NCBI GenBank assembly: GCA_016185065.1
Contig: JACPOL010000008.1
Coordinates: 558,001-622,000, forward strand
Direction of reading: 5' to 3'
Length of the DNA stretch: 64,000 nucleotides
Origin: Chlamydiales bacterium
GTDB taxonomy: Bacteria; Chlamydiota; Chlamydiia; Chlamydiales; Rhabdochlamydiaceae
The translations under genes and the position numbers were made by a program. Each line of letters opens with the position of its first letter. Position 1 is the first letter of the stretch. The notes under the pieces were generated by a model. That model did not search any database. It was not told the origin of the DNA and saw nothing but the letters and a program-made list of their open reading frames with translations. Of this stretch, positions 47,632-56,694 are shown one piece after another.

Positions 47632-48846
47632 ATGTCAAAGCCCAAGCCTCTCATTGCAATCTCTCTTTTTGTCCTCTGCTTTGGGGCCTTCCTCAACTGG
47701 ATGAGCTACGGTCTTGTCTATCCCATTTTCGCCTCCTCTATTTTTCATCAAGATGCGATCTTTCTCGGTTCAGCTTCAAACGCGCTAAGAGGTCTTCTTT
47801 TAGGAATCCTTCTCGCCGCATGCCCTCTCGCCCAATTTTTTAGCTCTCCTTTTATTGGAGGACTTTCAGACCGCAAGGGGCGCAAGCCCGTCATGCAGAT
47901 GACAACTCTGCTCATCGTTGTTGGCGCTCTTTTATCTGTACTGGGGGTTTGGCAGAGATCTTTTTCTCTTCTCATCCTCGGGCGCATTGCAACGGGAATC
48001 GGAGCGGGAAACATCGCAGTCATCAACTCTTCCATTGCCGATTTTAGCTCTAAAACTGTGAAAACAAAGAATTTTGCACTCGTCGCAATGGCAAATGGAA
48101 TCGGGTTCGCTGTAGGGCCGTTTGTTGGAGGAAAGTTATCTAGCTCAGGCTTTGAGATCCCTTTTATTTTTGCGGGTTTTTTGACGGTGGCAAACTACAT
48201 CTTAATCACCCTCTTCTTCTCTGAGACTCTGGTTGAGAAGAAGCGCAGCGCGGTCCGCTTTGCAGCTCAATTGCACCATCTCTGGAAGACCACGCTCTCT
48301 CCCAAATTTCGCATCATATTTTCTGTCTTTTTTATCTTCTGCTTTGGCTGGTCGTTTTATTGGGAGTTTATTCCAGTAACATGGATCAAGAACTACGGGT
48401 TGAACGTATCACAGATTGGCAACTTCTACGCCTTCGGCTCTCTCGTTTACGTCGTGAGCAGCGGTGTGCTTATTCGGCCAATTCTGAATAGATTTAAAGC
48501 CTCTACTATTCTCTTCGGCTCTCTAGGAGCTCTGGGGTTCTTCCTTCTCCTTTTAATCGGCGCAAAGATCGAATCTTACTGGGTCAACATCGGCATTCAG
48601 CAGTTTCTGATTGCACTGATTTTTCCAATCGGAACTGCAATCGTTTCAGATTTAACCTCGCCGGATCAGCAGGGTGAAACTTTGGGAGTTTTTCAATCCC
48701 TCCAAGCCTTCGCTTTTGCCATCACTCCATTTTTGGGAGGAGGGCTCCTAAATTTGAGCTATGGCATTCCTCTAATTCTTGGAGGCGTGTCAATGCTTCT
48801 CGCCTGCCTCATTCTTTTAGTGGGTCTCAGCAGGAAGTTCTTCTGA
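47632..48846 (+). CDS. MFS-family drug/metabolite exporter (TetA-like)
   Basis: A 404-residue inner-membrane protein with twelve helices. The loop 2-3 signature GGLSDRKGRKPVMQ and the motif-C-like GIGFAVGPFVGG mark a DHA1-type antiporter such as TetA or Bcr. These use the proton gradient to expel drugs or metabolites. The substrate is unknown. It stands alone on the plus strand; its last 30 bases overlap the convergent 48817 gene. Confidence 0.8.
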   Translation: MSKPKPLIAISLFVLCFGAFLNWMSYGLVYPIFASSIFHQDAIFLGSASNALRGLLLGILLAACPLAQFFSSPFIGGLSDRKGRKPVMQMTTLLIVVGALLSVLGVWQRSFSLLILGRIATGIGAGNIAVINSSIADFSSKTVKTKNFALVAMANGIGFAVGPFVGGKLSSSGFEIPFIFAGFLTVANYILITLFFSETLVEKKRSAVRFAAQLHHLWKTTLSPKFRIIFSVFFIFCFGWSFYWEFIPVTWIKNYGLNVSQIGNFYAFGSLVYVVSSGVLIRPILNRFKASTILFGSLGALGFFLLLLIGAKIESYWVNIGIQQFLIALIFPIGTAIVSDLTSPDQQGETLGVFQSLQAFAFAITPFLGGGLLNLSYGIPLILGGVSMLLACLILLVGLSRKFF

Positions 48847-49185
48847 AGCCGCCTTATCTCTCTTTGAATGCAAAATCATGAGCGATTCTATCTCTTGCAC
48901 ATCGGGAAGGGTGTGTCCTAACTTGTGCAAGCGTTTGATCTCTGCTTTATCTACGACCTCTTCCACCTTGGTGGCGCTAAACATCTTTGCATCTTCTAGA
49001 GAGATCTTAATAGATAGCCTCGCGTAGCGCTGGACGCGGTAGTCGGCTATATAGAAAGTTTTTGCATCCTTCGGAAGCATAGGCAAGATCTCTGCACCGA
49101 GCGCCTTTCGCTGCCTCTCTAGTTCATTGATCTGCCTAGAGAGCTCTTTGTAAGCTACGACCTTATCTTCCAGCTCATCAGACAT
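48817..49185 (-). CDS. Hypothetical coiled-coil protein
   Basis: A 122-residue soluble protein. Residues 1-35 form a coiled-coil helix (ELEDKVVAYKELSRQINELERQRKALG), followed by a beta hairpin (KTFYIADYRVQRYARLSIKIS) and a second helix. No family is recognised. The last ten codons overlap the end of the MFS gene. It is five bases downstream of the VOC gene and probably shares its transcript. Confidence 0.55.
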   Translation of the reverse strand: MSDELEDKVVAYKELSRQINELERQRKALGAEILPMLPKDAKTFYIADYRVQRYARLSIKISLEDAKMFSATKVEEVVDKAEIKRLHKLGHTLPDVQEIESLMILHSKRDKAASEELPAETH

Positions 49186-49190
49186 TTAAT

Positions 49191-49577
49191 TTAGCACTTT
49201 AATGGTTGCCAGAGAGCTACACAGGCTCCTGTTGGATCTGCAATCACAGCAAAAAGGCCAAAATCCCCAGCTTTTGAGGCGGGCTTGACTATCGAGGCAC
49301 CGTTTTTGCGCGCCTTCTCCAGCGACTCGTCTAGATTTTCAACCAGAATGTAGGACATCCAGTGGGGAGGAATCTCTTTCTCTTTCCCTTTTGGGATAGA
49401 CCAGATCCCGCCAAACTCTTTGTTGCTTCGTTTGATCATCGTATAGGTTCCATCACCCATCTCTTTATCGATGAACTTCCATCCAAAAGTCTTGCCATAA
49501 AAGTCTTTTGCAGCTTGAAGATTTGATGTTGCAAGCTCTGTCCAGCAGAATTCACCTACTTTTGGCATACACTCCAT
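49191..49577 (-). CDS. VOC-family protein (glyoxalase-like)
   Basis: A 128-residue protein; the ATG at 49577 is kept because AAGGAG lies six bases upstream. It shows the two-module VOC pattern: GEFCWTELATSNLQAAKDFYGKTFGWKF and MSYILVENLDESLEKARKNGASIVKPASKAGDFGLFAVIADPTGACVALWQP. The first-module metal position is Trp/Glu rather than His, so it may not be a glyoxalase I. Many such proteins are of unknown reaction. It lies in a run of three minus-strand genes (48817-50184). Confidence 0.8.
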   Translation of the reverse strand: MECMPKVGEFCWTELATSNLQAAKDFYGKTFGWKFIDKEMGDGTYTMIKRSNKEFGGIWSIPKGKEKEIPPHWMSYILVENLDESLEKARKNGASIVKPASKAGDFGLFAVIADPTGACVALWQPLKC

Positions 49578-49626
49578 AAAAAACTCCTTTTTGCTGTTGA
49601 GTTATATCAGCTATCAAAAATTTTGA

Positions 49627-50184
49627 TCACCCAAATTGTTTATTGTACTCGTCTCTGGTGATGCGATAGAGAATGTGCTGGTGTAGAGGATGTCCTGCAG
49701 GAATTTTGGGGTGGAGAAAGTCCCCTTTCATATCGCGCTTCATTCCGATCTTTTCCATGACTGCAATCGATCTCAAATTTTTTGGAACAGTGAAGGAGAC
49801 AACCTCCCGAAGTCCGTACTCCCCAAAAGCGGCCTTTAGCACCGCGCGCGCAGCCTCCGTTGCGTAGCCCTTTCCCCATGCTTTTGAAGAGAGACGCCAA
49901 CCGATCTCTACACAAGGAGTAAAGTGAGCTTCAAAGTTTGGTACGTATAAACCTACAAACCCGATTAACTCATCTGTCTCTTTAACAACGCATGCAAAGG
50001 GTCCAAAACCGTGCTCTTTAAAATGATTTTGCATCCTCTCCATCATTGCAGCACTCTCTTCTAGAGTGAGAGGTTTTAGAAGACACTCCATGACTTTAGG
50101 ATCTTGATTGATCTCAGCAAAAGGAATTAAATCTTCCGGTTTCCACTCCCGTAAAATCAGCCTCTGTGTTTCAATCGTCTTCAT
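49627..50184 (-). CDS. GNAT-family N-acetyltransferase, RimJ/RimL-like
   Basis: A 185-residue protein beginning IETQRLILREWKPEDLIPFAEI, the usual start of the Acetyltransf_3 family. The CoA-binding region is VEIGWRLSSKAWGKGYATEAARAVLKAAF, with a Q/RxxGxG/A-type loop, and LREVVSFTVPKNLRSIAVMEKIGM follows. Such enzymes acetylate protein N-termini, amino sugars or antibiotics. The substrate is unknown. It is divergent from the exported methyltransferase gene with 28 bases between the starts. Confidence 0.85.
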   Translation of the reverse strand: MKTIETQRLILREWKPEDLIPFAEINQDPKVMECLLKPLTLEESAAMMERMQNHFKEHGFGPFACVVKETDELIGFVGLYVPNFEAHFTPCVEIGWRLSSKAWGKGYATEAARAVLKAAFGEYGLREVVSFTVPKNLRSIAVMEKIGMKRDMKGDFLHPKIPAGHPLHQHILYRITRDEYNKQFG

Positions 50185-50212
50185 CTTTACTTACTCGTTT
50201 GGGAGAATTGTA

Positions 50213-51088
50213 ATGAAACTATCTTACATATTGCTATCAGTAATCGCTTCTACTTTTTCTTTTCAGGGGAACGCTGCTGAACTACCCTTTTCAGAACACC
50301 CTTACGGAGTTTGTGCCACGGATATAAAACTCGATGCGTTGAGTAGAGATCTGGAGATACCTCCAGCTTCCCCTTCTGGTCTTGTGAAGACGTTGAATTT
50401 TGGCGGAGGGTTTATGTTAATTCACTTAGACCCGATCAGCAGCGCTTTTATCGAATTTGCTAAGACAAGCTCTTACCCTGTTTTAGATATTGGAGCCGCC
50501 TATGGCGTTGCGACACTCCCAGCGCTCGACCACTCTACTTGCGCAGTAATCGCTGATGATATCGGCTCAGAAAATCTTCTTATTCTCCAAAAGCAGGTCG
50601 ATAAAAAAAATCGAGAGCGCCTCTATCTAAATCAGAAGCGCTTTCCACAAGAGCTTGATTTTAAGCCTAATAGCCTTGGAGGAGTTCTTATATGCAGGGT
50701 CTTCCACTTCCTTCGCGGAGAAGAGATCGAAGAGGGACTGAAGAAGATCTTCAGCTGGCTTGCTCCTGGAGGTAAACTCTTTATTGTTACTTCTACACCC
50801 TATCAAGGAAATATAACCGAGTTTGTCTCCGTCTACGAAGAGAGGTGGGCAGATGGCATCTCGTGGCCAGGGTATGTAGAAAACTACGGTTCTAATGCCC
50901 CAGGGCTTTCGAGCAATCTCAATCCCTTCTTACATGTGATGGATGAGAGACCACTTCGAAAGGCTCTAGAGTCGGCGGGGTTTCTTGTTGAAAAGGTCGA
51001 ATACATCGATCGGCGCAAAACTATTCCAACCCTCTGTCTCGATGGGAGAGAAGGCATTGGCATCATCGCAAGTAAGCCAACCTTCTAA
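50213..51088 (+). CDS. Exported class I SAM methyltransferase-like protein
   Basis: The ATG at 50213 (MKLSYILLSVIASTFSFQGNAAE) opens on a signal peptide; the longer ORF covers the divergent GNAT start. The 291-residue protein has motif I as YPVLDIGAAYGVATLPAL, the acidic strand AVIADDIGSEN, GGVLICRVFHFLRGEEIEEGLKKIF and WLAPGGKLFIVTSTPYQ. It resembles the two 469-residue paralogues in the core but lacks their N-terminus and has an export signal instead. It is one more predicted exported SAM enzyme in this window. The substrate is unknown. Confidence 0.65.
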   Translation: MKLSYILLSVIASTFSFQGNAAELPFSEHPYGVCATDIKLDALSRDLEIPPASPSGLVKTLNFGGGFMLIHLDPISSAFIEFAKTSSYPVLDIGAAYGVATLPALDHSTCAVIADDIGSENLLILQKQVDKKNRERLYLNQKRFPQELDFKPNSLGGVLICRVFHFLRGEEIEEGLKKIFSWLAPGGKLFIVTSTPYQGNITEFVSVYEERWADGISWPGYVENYGSNAPGLSSNLNPFLHVMDERPLRKALESAGFLVEKVEYIDRRKTIPTLCLDGREGIGIIASKPTF

Positions 51089-51204
51089 ACATATAAAATA
51101 TTTATTTTAATTATCTTATATTACTGAACTATAACGACTTATCTCCGATCAGAATACGATGTGTCGTAAAATAGTCGCGACCAAAATACGACATATCAAT
51201 ATGT

Positions 51205-51330
51205 ATGGGAAATAAAATCCTATCACTGGAGGGAGAATTGGCAGGAAGGTTGGTGGGTAGGAAAGCGGTGATTACTGAGGGCAAAACAGTGGCAGATCTC
51301 GTCATCGATGGCGGCAGGAAGAACGTGTGA
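51205..51330 (+). CDS. Possible 41-codon small gene before the GT4 gene
   Basis: An ATG at 51205 opens 41 codons (MGNKILSLEGELAGRLVGRK and on), ending TGA at 51328-51330, which overlaps the GTG of the next gene by four bases. That coupling is the main support. There is no clear ribosome site before the ATG and no recognised domain. It could be a small protein, a leader ORF, or a gene remnant. An inverted pair of TACGACA-type sequences lies just upstream (51150-51200). Confidence 0.3.
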   Translation: MGNKILSLEGELAGRLVGRKAVITEGKTVADLVIDGGRKNV

Positions 51331-52295
51331 AAAACGTAGGCCTTGTCACAGATATCGCATTTTGGGAGGCGGGCACTGGCCAAAATGCAAGGATCTCTGC
51401 GCTTCACGACTTCTTACAAAACCACTGCAAGCTCACTCTCTACTATCTTGAAGAGGAGGGCAGCCTAGACGCTCTTAAACGTGTAGAGCACGACTTTATC
51501 ATCGTCGAGAAGCTGCATCTCGACTGGATCGTCGATCTGGGGCTTAAGTCTCCCCTCTATCTTGATGTGCACGATCTGATCTCAGAAAGAGCTGCGAGCT
51601 TTCAGCAGTTTAATCGCGCCTGCAGCGCCATCACCTTTGAAGAGGAGATCGAGCGCATGCGCCGCTTCGACAAACTGATCTTTATGCAGAAAGAAGAGCT
51701 GGAAAAGATAGCGGTGCACATCGAAAGAGATAGGCTGCTCTACTGCCCTCACCCCGTAGTTCCAGAAGTGGAGCCTCTAATTCGCGAGGAGGTGGAATCG
51801 ATCAGCTTCTTCGGTGGTCCCTCATGGCCAAATGTCGATAGCATCCAGTGGTTTCACGATGCTGTACTCCCTCTTCTAGGCCCTCTCTCTCAAAAGTGTC
51901 TGATTCAAGGAGCCTTTCTCTGCTCGCCCTTTTCCGCGTTTCTTCCTCATCTCTCTAAAGGGAGGCTCTTCCCCTCTCTTGCCAGCTACTATCCGACAAT
52001 CGACATCGCAATTAATCCGATGCTCTACGGAGGTGGAGGGCTCAAGATCAAAACAGTGGAGGCGATTGCTCATGGTGTGCCGCTTGTAACGACGAGCGTA
52101 GGAGCCGATGGATTATTGCAGGAGGCGGGACGCTCATTTCTCGTTGCGAATACGGCAGTGGAGTTTGCAGAGGCGATCCAGAGGCTCGCCTCCTCACCTA
52201 CACTGCGCAGAGAGCTCTCATCTCGAGCCCGAGCCTATGCAAGCGAGCACTTCACTCCCTTTGCCTGTTTTAATCGGCTCTTGTCACCTTTTTGA
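51327..52295 (+). CDS. GT4-like glycosyltransferase (GT-B fold), GTG start
   Basis: A 322-residue protein starting at GTG (51327); no ATG is near. The C-terminal Rossmann half carries SFFGGPSWPNVDSIQWFHDAVLPLL and GGGLKIKTVEAIAHGVPLVTTSVGADGL, where Glu and the following Gly-Pro pattern bind the nucleotide-sugar in GT4 enzymes. The N-terminal half (VGLVTDIAFWEAGTGQNARISALHDFL) is shorter than usual. There is no signal peptide, unlike the other transferases of the window. The end overlaps the convergent parC gene by 26 bases. Donor and acceptor are unknown. Confidence 0.75.
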   Translation: MKNVGLVTDIAFWEAGTGQNARISALHDFLQNHCKLTLYYLEEEGSLDALKRVEHDFIIVEKLHLDWIVDLGLKSPLYLDVHDLISERAASFQQFNRACSAITFEEEIERMRRFDKLIFMQKEELEKIAVHIERDRLLYCPHPVVPEVEPLIREEVESISFFGGPSWPNVDSIQWFHDAVLPLLGPLSQKCLIQGAFLCSPFSAFLPHLSKGRLFPSLASYYPTIDIAINPMLYGGGGLKIKTVEAIAHGVPLVTTSVGADGLLQEAGRSFLVANTAVEFAEAIQRLASSPTLRRELSSRARAYASEHFTPFACFNRLLSPF

Positions 52296-54159
52296 CTTTT
52301 TGTGTCGCGATGCGGATGCCTCGCGTCTGAGCTCCTTTTACAAGAACATTCTTGAGTGCAAATACCTGCTTTTGCACCTTCTGGCGGGCTTGAGGAGCAA
52401 AGTGGAGTTCAACGGCTGCTTCTGGGCTATTTGAGATGTGCTGAAGCTCTGTTTTTTCGTCTAGGTAGCGATAGACCTTATCGAGAATGAACTTCTCGAC
52501 GATGAAGCGTTTAGCCCACGCCTGATCGGTCTCTTTATTCTTGTAGATGACATTGATAACAGTCTTCTTGTCGGCGATCTCAACCCAAGCGATCTTCTCA
52601 AAGTACTGCTTTTCCGGAATATTGATCGCTTTATATGTGCCATCTTTAAAGAAGATGAGAACCTTGTCGTAATTGGTGCAAGAGAATTGGATGGGTCCAG
52701 AGACCTTCGTTCCCACAAAACCGGCCTGTGGATCGAAACCCACCTTGATCTCTTTTGTCGCAATGGCTCTGCGGTCGATCTCCTCGATTGCTTTGACGCG
52801 CGTCTTTCTGGGGTATTGGCTTCCAAACTTCTCAATAAGCGCCTTTAAGTGGTTAATCGCATACTTCTTCACGTTTCTTAGGCTCTTTTCAACCTCATGC
52901 TGAGTCTGCTGGAGTATGGAGATCTCCTCTTGATTCTTATCGATATCGAAACGAGAGATGCGACGGATGGGGATCTGAAGGAGCCTCTCGCGATCATCGT
53001 GAGTGGCTTCTCTTAAAAGCTTTCTTCGGTAGGGCTTTAACGACTCTTGGAGCGCTTCGTGGATTCCTTCGAGCGTCTTTACCGTCTCGATCTTCTTGTA
53101 GAGCCTGTTCTCAATGAAAACTCTCTCTAATGTCTTGTAGAAGATCTTCTCTTGTAATCTGTCGCGTTCTATTTCGAGCTCTCTCTTTAAAAACTCGACG
53201 AGTTTATTCGCATTGTAAGAGAGAATCTCATGGACGTCCGTCTCCCAAGGAAGATCATCTTTGATGACGATGATTTGGGAGTTTAAAGAGACCTCGCACT
53301 CGGTAAATCCATAGAGGGCATCGAGGATCTCCTCCGCATACTGTCCCCTTGGCAGCTTAATCTCGATCTCGACCTCTTGTGCTGTGTAGTCGTTGATCGC
53401 CTCAATTTTGATCTTGCCCTTCTTGGCCGCCTCATCGATAGAGCGGATGAGGCTCTCTGTTGTGGTTCCGTAACAGATCTCTCGAATCACGAGAGTCTTC
53501 GGATCTTTGATCTCGATTTTGGCGCGTAGCTTTACCTTTCCTTTTCCCTTATCATACTGGCTCTTATCCATGATTCCGCCAGTTGGAAAGTCGGGGAAGA
53601 TCTTAAAATTTCTACCTTCGAGGCAGGCGATCTCAGCTTCGAGGAGCTCTGTGAAGTTGTGAGGCAGGATGTGCGTTGCCATTCCGACTGCAATTCCATC
53701 GGCGCCTTGGAGCAGCAGCAGAGGGATCTTTGCTGGGAGTGTGACCGGCTCAAAATTTCTGCCGTCATAGGAGGGGATCTTCTCTGTGATATCGGGATTG
53801 AAGAGCGTCTCTCTCGCAAGAGGTGAAAGCCGTGTTTCGATGTAGCGCGCAGCAGCGGAGGGGTCTCCAGTATAGATATTTCCGAAATTCCCCTGCCGAT
53901 CTAGAACAAACCCCTTATTCGCTAAGCTGACAAGCGCTTCGTAGATTGGAGCGTCTCCGTGAGGATGCAGCTGCATCGTCTGACCGACGATGTTTGCGAC
54001 CTTATGTAGCTTATCGTCGCTCTGTCTCCAAAGTATTTCGAGTATACGCCTCTGTACGGGCTTAAGCCCGTCAACGACGTTTGGGATTGCGCGGTCGAGG
54101 ATCACATATGAAGCGTATTTGACGAAGTGATCCTTCATCTGGTGCTTTAGATCATCCAT
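52270..54159 (-). CDS. parC: Topoisomerase IV/gyrase A-like subunit, short chlamydial second copy
   Basis: A 629-residue type IIA topoisomerase A subunit. It opens with HFVKYASYVILDRAIPNVVDGLKPVQRRIL and carries the DNA-cleaving tyrosine as Y106 in SAAARYIETRL; the QxxHPHGD motif QLHPHGDAPIYEAL is intact. The C-terminal half keeps IRRISRFDIDKNQEEI but the wrapping domain is short, so relaxing or decatenating activity like Topo IV is more likely than gyrase. Chlamydiae carry such a pair beside the true gyrA/gyrB. It overlaps parE by eight bases. Confidence 0.9.
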   Translation of the reverse strand: MDDLKHQMKDHFVKYASYVILDRAIPNVVDGLKPVQRRILEILWRQSDDKLHKVANIVGQTMQLHPHGDAPIYEALVSLANKGFVLDRQGNFGNIYTGDPSAAARYIETRLSPLARETLFNPDITEKIPSYDGRNFEPVTLPAKIPLLLLQGADGIAVGMATHILPHNFTELLEAEIACLEGRNFKIFPDFPTGGIMDKSQYDKGKGKVKLRAKIEIKDPKTLVIREICYGTTTESLIRSIDEAAKKGKIKIEAINDYTAQEVEIEIKLPRGQYAEEILDALYGFTECEVSLNSQIIVIKDDLPWETDVHEILSYNANKLVEFLKRELEIERDRLQEKIFYKTLERVFIENRLYKKIETVKTLEGIHEALQESLKPYRRKLLREATHDDRERLLQIPIRRISRFDIDKNQEEISILQQTQHEVEKSLRNVKKYAINHLKALIEKFGSQYPRKTRVKAIEEIDRRAIATKEIKVGFDPQAGFVGTKVSGPIQFSCTNYDKVLIFFKDGTYKAINIPEKQYFEKIAWVEIADKKTVINVIYKNKETDQAWAKRFIVEKFILDKVYRYLDEKTELQHISNSPEAAVELHFAPQARQKVQKQVFALKNVLVKGAQTRGIRIATQKVKKVTRAD

Positions 54160-55960
54160 TCTCTTTCACCAGGTTTTGCATAATGAAGGCCTTTCTAGCC
54201 GGGGTATTCTTGCCCATGTAAAATTCGAGCGTCGGTTTTACGTCTGAGAGATTTTGGATGATGACGGGAAGTAGACGTATATCCTTTGCAATAAACTGTT
54301 TAAACTCATCTGGAGAGATCTCTCCCAGGCCTTTAAAGCGTGTGATCTCAACCCCTCTTTTCAACTCTTCGGCAGCCCTGTTTTTCTCCTCTTCCGAGTA
54401 GCAGTAGATCGTTCTCTCTTTATTTCTCACTTTGAAGAGAGGCGTTTCAAGAATATGAAGGTGTCCATTCAATACAAGGCTTTCAAAATAGGTTAAAAAG
54501 AAGGTGACAAGCAGATTGCGAATGTGCATCCCGTCGACATCCGCATCGGTGGCGAGGATCACCTTATTGTAACGCAGATTGGATAGGTCATCCTCGATAT
54601 TGAGGGCTGACATGAGGTTGTACATCTCTTCATTCTTATAGAGCTGCTCCAGCTTCATTCCATGCACGTTGAGAGGCTTGCCCCGTAGAGAAAATACGGC
54701 TTGTGTAAGAGGATCGCGCGTCATGACAATCGAGGCAGAGGCGGACTCGCCCTCTGTGAGAAAGATCACCGACCTCTCTCCCTCTTTTGATCCATCGCCA
54801 AAATGAAATTTAGAATCGCGCAGTTTCGGAATTTTGAAAGAGATCTTCTTCTGCTTCTCTTTTGCCTCTTTCTTTACAGCTGCTAGCTCTTTTCTAAGCT
54901 TCTCATTAAATAAGATTCGCTCGACAATCTTCTTGCCAGTCTCTTCATGCTTATAAAGCAGATTTTGAACAGCATCCTTAACTTCCTGTACAATGGGAGC
55001 GCGGATCTCATTGTTAGATAACTTGTTCTTGGTCTGAGATTCGAAGACGGGATCTTTCACTTTAATCAGAATAGTCCCAACGATCCCCTCTCGTACATCC
55101 ACCCCTTGAAAGTTCTTCTTCGCGTACTCATTAACCCCTTTCAGTATCCCCTCTCGGAAGGCTGAAAGGTGGGTACCACCATCTTGGGTGTACTGACCGT
55201 TTACGAATGAGAAGTAGGTCTCTCCGTAACTTGAAGAGTGGAGAAAGGCGAACTCGACATTTTTGCCACGGTAGTGCAGAGGTTCATAGAGGCGATCCTC
55301 TTTGACCTCTTCATTGAGAAGATCGAGAAGCCCGTTTTCAGAACGGATCTCCTCCCCATTGAAAATCAGAGTAAGGCCAGTATTGAGATAGGCGTAGTGC
55401 CAGAGTCTCTTGATGATCATCTCTTTCTGGAAGGCGAACTTCTTAAAGATCTCACTATCAGGAGTGAACTCTACCCAGGTGCCATTCTCTTCTTTCGTCT
55501 TTCCCTTCTTCTTATCTTGAAGAATCCCCTTTGAAAAGCGCGCCTCGACAAATTCGCCATCGCGCATACTTCTAACGACAAAATGAGAGGAGAGAGCATT
55601 GACAGCCTTTGTTCCAACGCCGTTTAATCCGACGGAGAACTGAAAGACATCATCGTTATACTTTGCACCAGTATTAATCTGGCTGACGCACTCGATCACC
55701 TTACCGAGCGGAATCCCCCGACCCCAGTCGCGGACTGAGACGGTCGATGTCTTCTCATTTAGCTCGATGACGATCTTTGTCCCATTCCTCATGATGAATT
55801 CATCGACAGCGTTGTCGATGACCTCTTTGAGCATGACATAGATCCCATCGTCAGGATGCGAACCGTCGCCGAGACGGCCGATATACATCCCTGAGCGCAG
55901 ACGGATATGCGCCAGCGCGTCTAGGGATACAACGGTACTCTCATCGTATTTTTTAGCCAT
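54152..55960 (-). CDS. parE: Topoisomerase IV/gyrase B-like subunit, short chlamydial second copy
   Basis: A 602-residue GHKL ATPase and toprim subunit. Landmarks are IRLRSGMYIGRLGDGSHP, the ATP motif EVIDNAVDEF, VRDWGRGIPLGK and FSVGLNGVGTKAVNALSS; the toprim parts are FLTEGESASASIV and LATDADVDGMHIRNLL. All catalytic residues are in place. The protein is shorter than typical GyrB by about 200 residues. It is the first gene of a parE-parC operon and overlaps parC by eight bases. Decatenation of daughter chromosomes is the expected role. Confidence 0.9.
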   Translation of the reverse strand: MAKKYDESTVVSLDALAHIRLRSGMYIGRLGDGSHPDDGIYVMLKEVIDNAVDEFIMRNGTKIVIELNEKTSTVSVRDWGRGIPLGKVIECVSQINTGAKYNDDVFQFSVGLNGVGTKAVNALSSHFVVRSMRDGEFVEARFSKGILQDKKKGKTKEENGTWVEFTPDSEIFKKFAFQKEMIIKRLWHYAYLNTGLTLIFNGEEIRSENGLLDLLNEEVKEDRLYEPLHYRGKNVEFAFLHSSSYGETYFSFVNGQYTQDGGTHLSAFREGILKGVNEYAKKNFQGVDVREGIVGTILIKVKDPVFESQTKNKLSNNEIRAPIVQEVKDAVQNLLYKHEETGKKIVERILFNEKLRKELAAVKKEAKEKQKKISFKIPKLRDSKFHFGDGSKEGERSVIFLTEGESASASIVMTRDPLTQAVFSLRGKPLNVHGMKLEQLYKNEEMYNLMSALNIEDDLSNLRYNKVILATDADVDGMHIRNLLVTFFLTYFESLVLNGHLHILETPLFKVRNKERTIYCYSEEEKNRAAEELKRGVEITRFKGLGEISPDEFKQFIAKDIRLLPVIIQNLSDVKPTLEFYMGKNTPARKAFIMQNLVKENG

Positions 55961-55977
55961 GCTCTCTTCGTATCATT

Positions 55978-56586
55978 TTAGCGTCTATTATTCAACCCAC
56001 TAGCTCCAGGCTGCTCACCTTCGATGGCAGCGCGGAAGCCTTCGCGGTAGCCGATAGTATGACCTTCTGTATAGGCGGCGTTGCGGATCTCTCTAGCATT
56101 TTCTGTGCTCTTCATCCGGCCCTCATTAAAACCGACAGCATGGCCATCTTGATAAGCCTCTTTATGGAGCTGAATGATGCATACGGAGGGTTCTAATGCG
56201 ATCGCAAACAGAACCTGCCCTGTCCTGCTGTTCACAAACATATGGGTGCACTGCTTAATTGCATCTTGGTTGGCTGCATCGGCCTCTTTGACCTGCATAT
56301 TATCGCGTTTCGGATAGACCTCGATCTCAGTACCTAAATACCAGTCGTTGGGAACGCACTCATGGGTTTCAGGCGCCAGTTGGACATTGTTCCACCACTC
56401 GCTCAAGCTTCTCCATCTTCTGGAGAAACCGATCGCCTTCCAGCAGCTTTTATCGGAGAGAACAAAATATCCAGTTGAATCCTTCATAATTACTTTTGAA
56501 GAGAGAGACTCTACTCTTTCTGCTTCTTCGGCAGAAATGGTAGAACATGCAAAAAGTGTGACTGCAATCAGAATATAGTTTCTCAT
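55978..56586 (-). CDS. Secreted hypothetical protein with GHxxGxxEG repeats
   Basis: The ATG at 56586 (MRNYILIAVTLFACSTISAEEAE) opens on a signal peptide. The 202-residue product has a globular middle (GYFVLSDKSCWKAIGFSRRWRSLSEWW) and a C-terminal pair of short repeats, QDGHAVGFNEGRMKS and TEGHTIGYREGFRAA, which are predicted helical and glycine-spaced. A similar G-x3-G-x2-EG pattern occurs in helical linker proteins, but no family is named. It sits 17 bases before parE in the same direction. Confidence 0.6.
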   Translation of the reverse strand: MRNYILIAVTLFACSTISAEEAERVESLSSKVIMKDSTGYFVLSDKSCWKAIGFSRRWRSLSEWWNNVQLAPETHECVPNDWYLGTEIEVYPKRDNMQVKEADAANQDAIKQCTHMFVNSRTGQVLFAIALEPSVCIIQLHKEAYQDGHAVGFNEGRMKSTENAREIRNAAYTEGHTIGYREGFRAAIEGEQPGASGLNNRR

Positions 56587-56694
56587 AAAAGACTCCTTGT
56601 TTTGAAAAAACGTAGAATTTAGCCTATCGGTCAATATTTATTGCTCAAAAAAAAGAAAGCGTATATCTCTCCCCCGAAAAACCCTCTAGAAAAA

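Noticed and set aside
51129..51407. A 92-codon minus-strand ORF
   Set aside because: It overlaps the start of the GT4 gene antisense and has no supported start; the plus-strand small ORF in the same place is better supported.
52270..55960. Naming the topoisomerase pair gyrA/gyrB
   Set aside because: Both proteins are short and the A subunit lacks a full wrapping domain, so a Topo IV-like second copy fits better than true gyrase.
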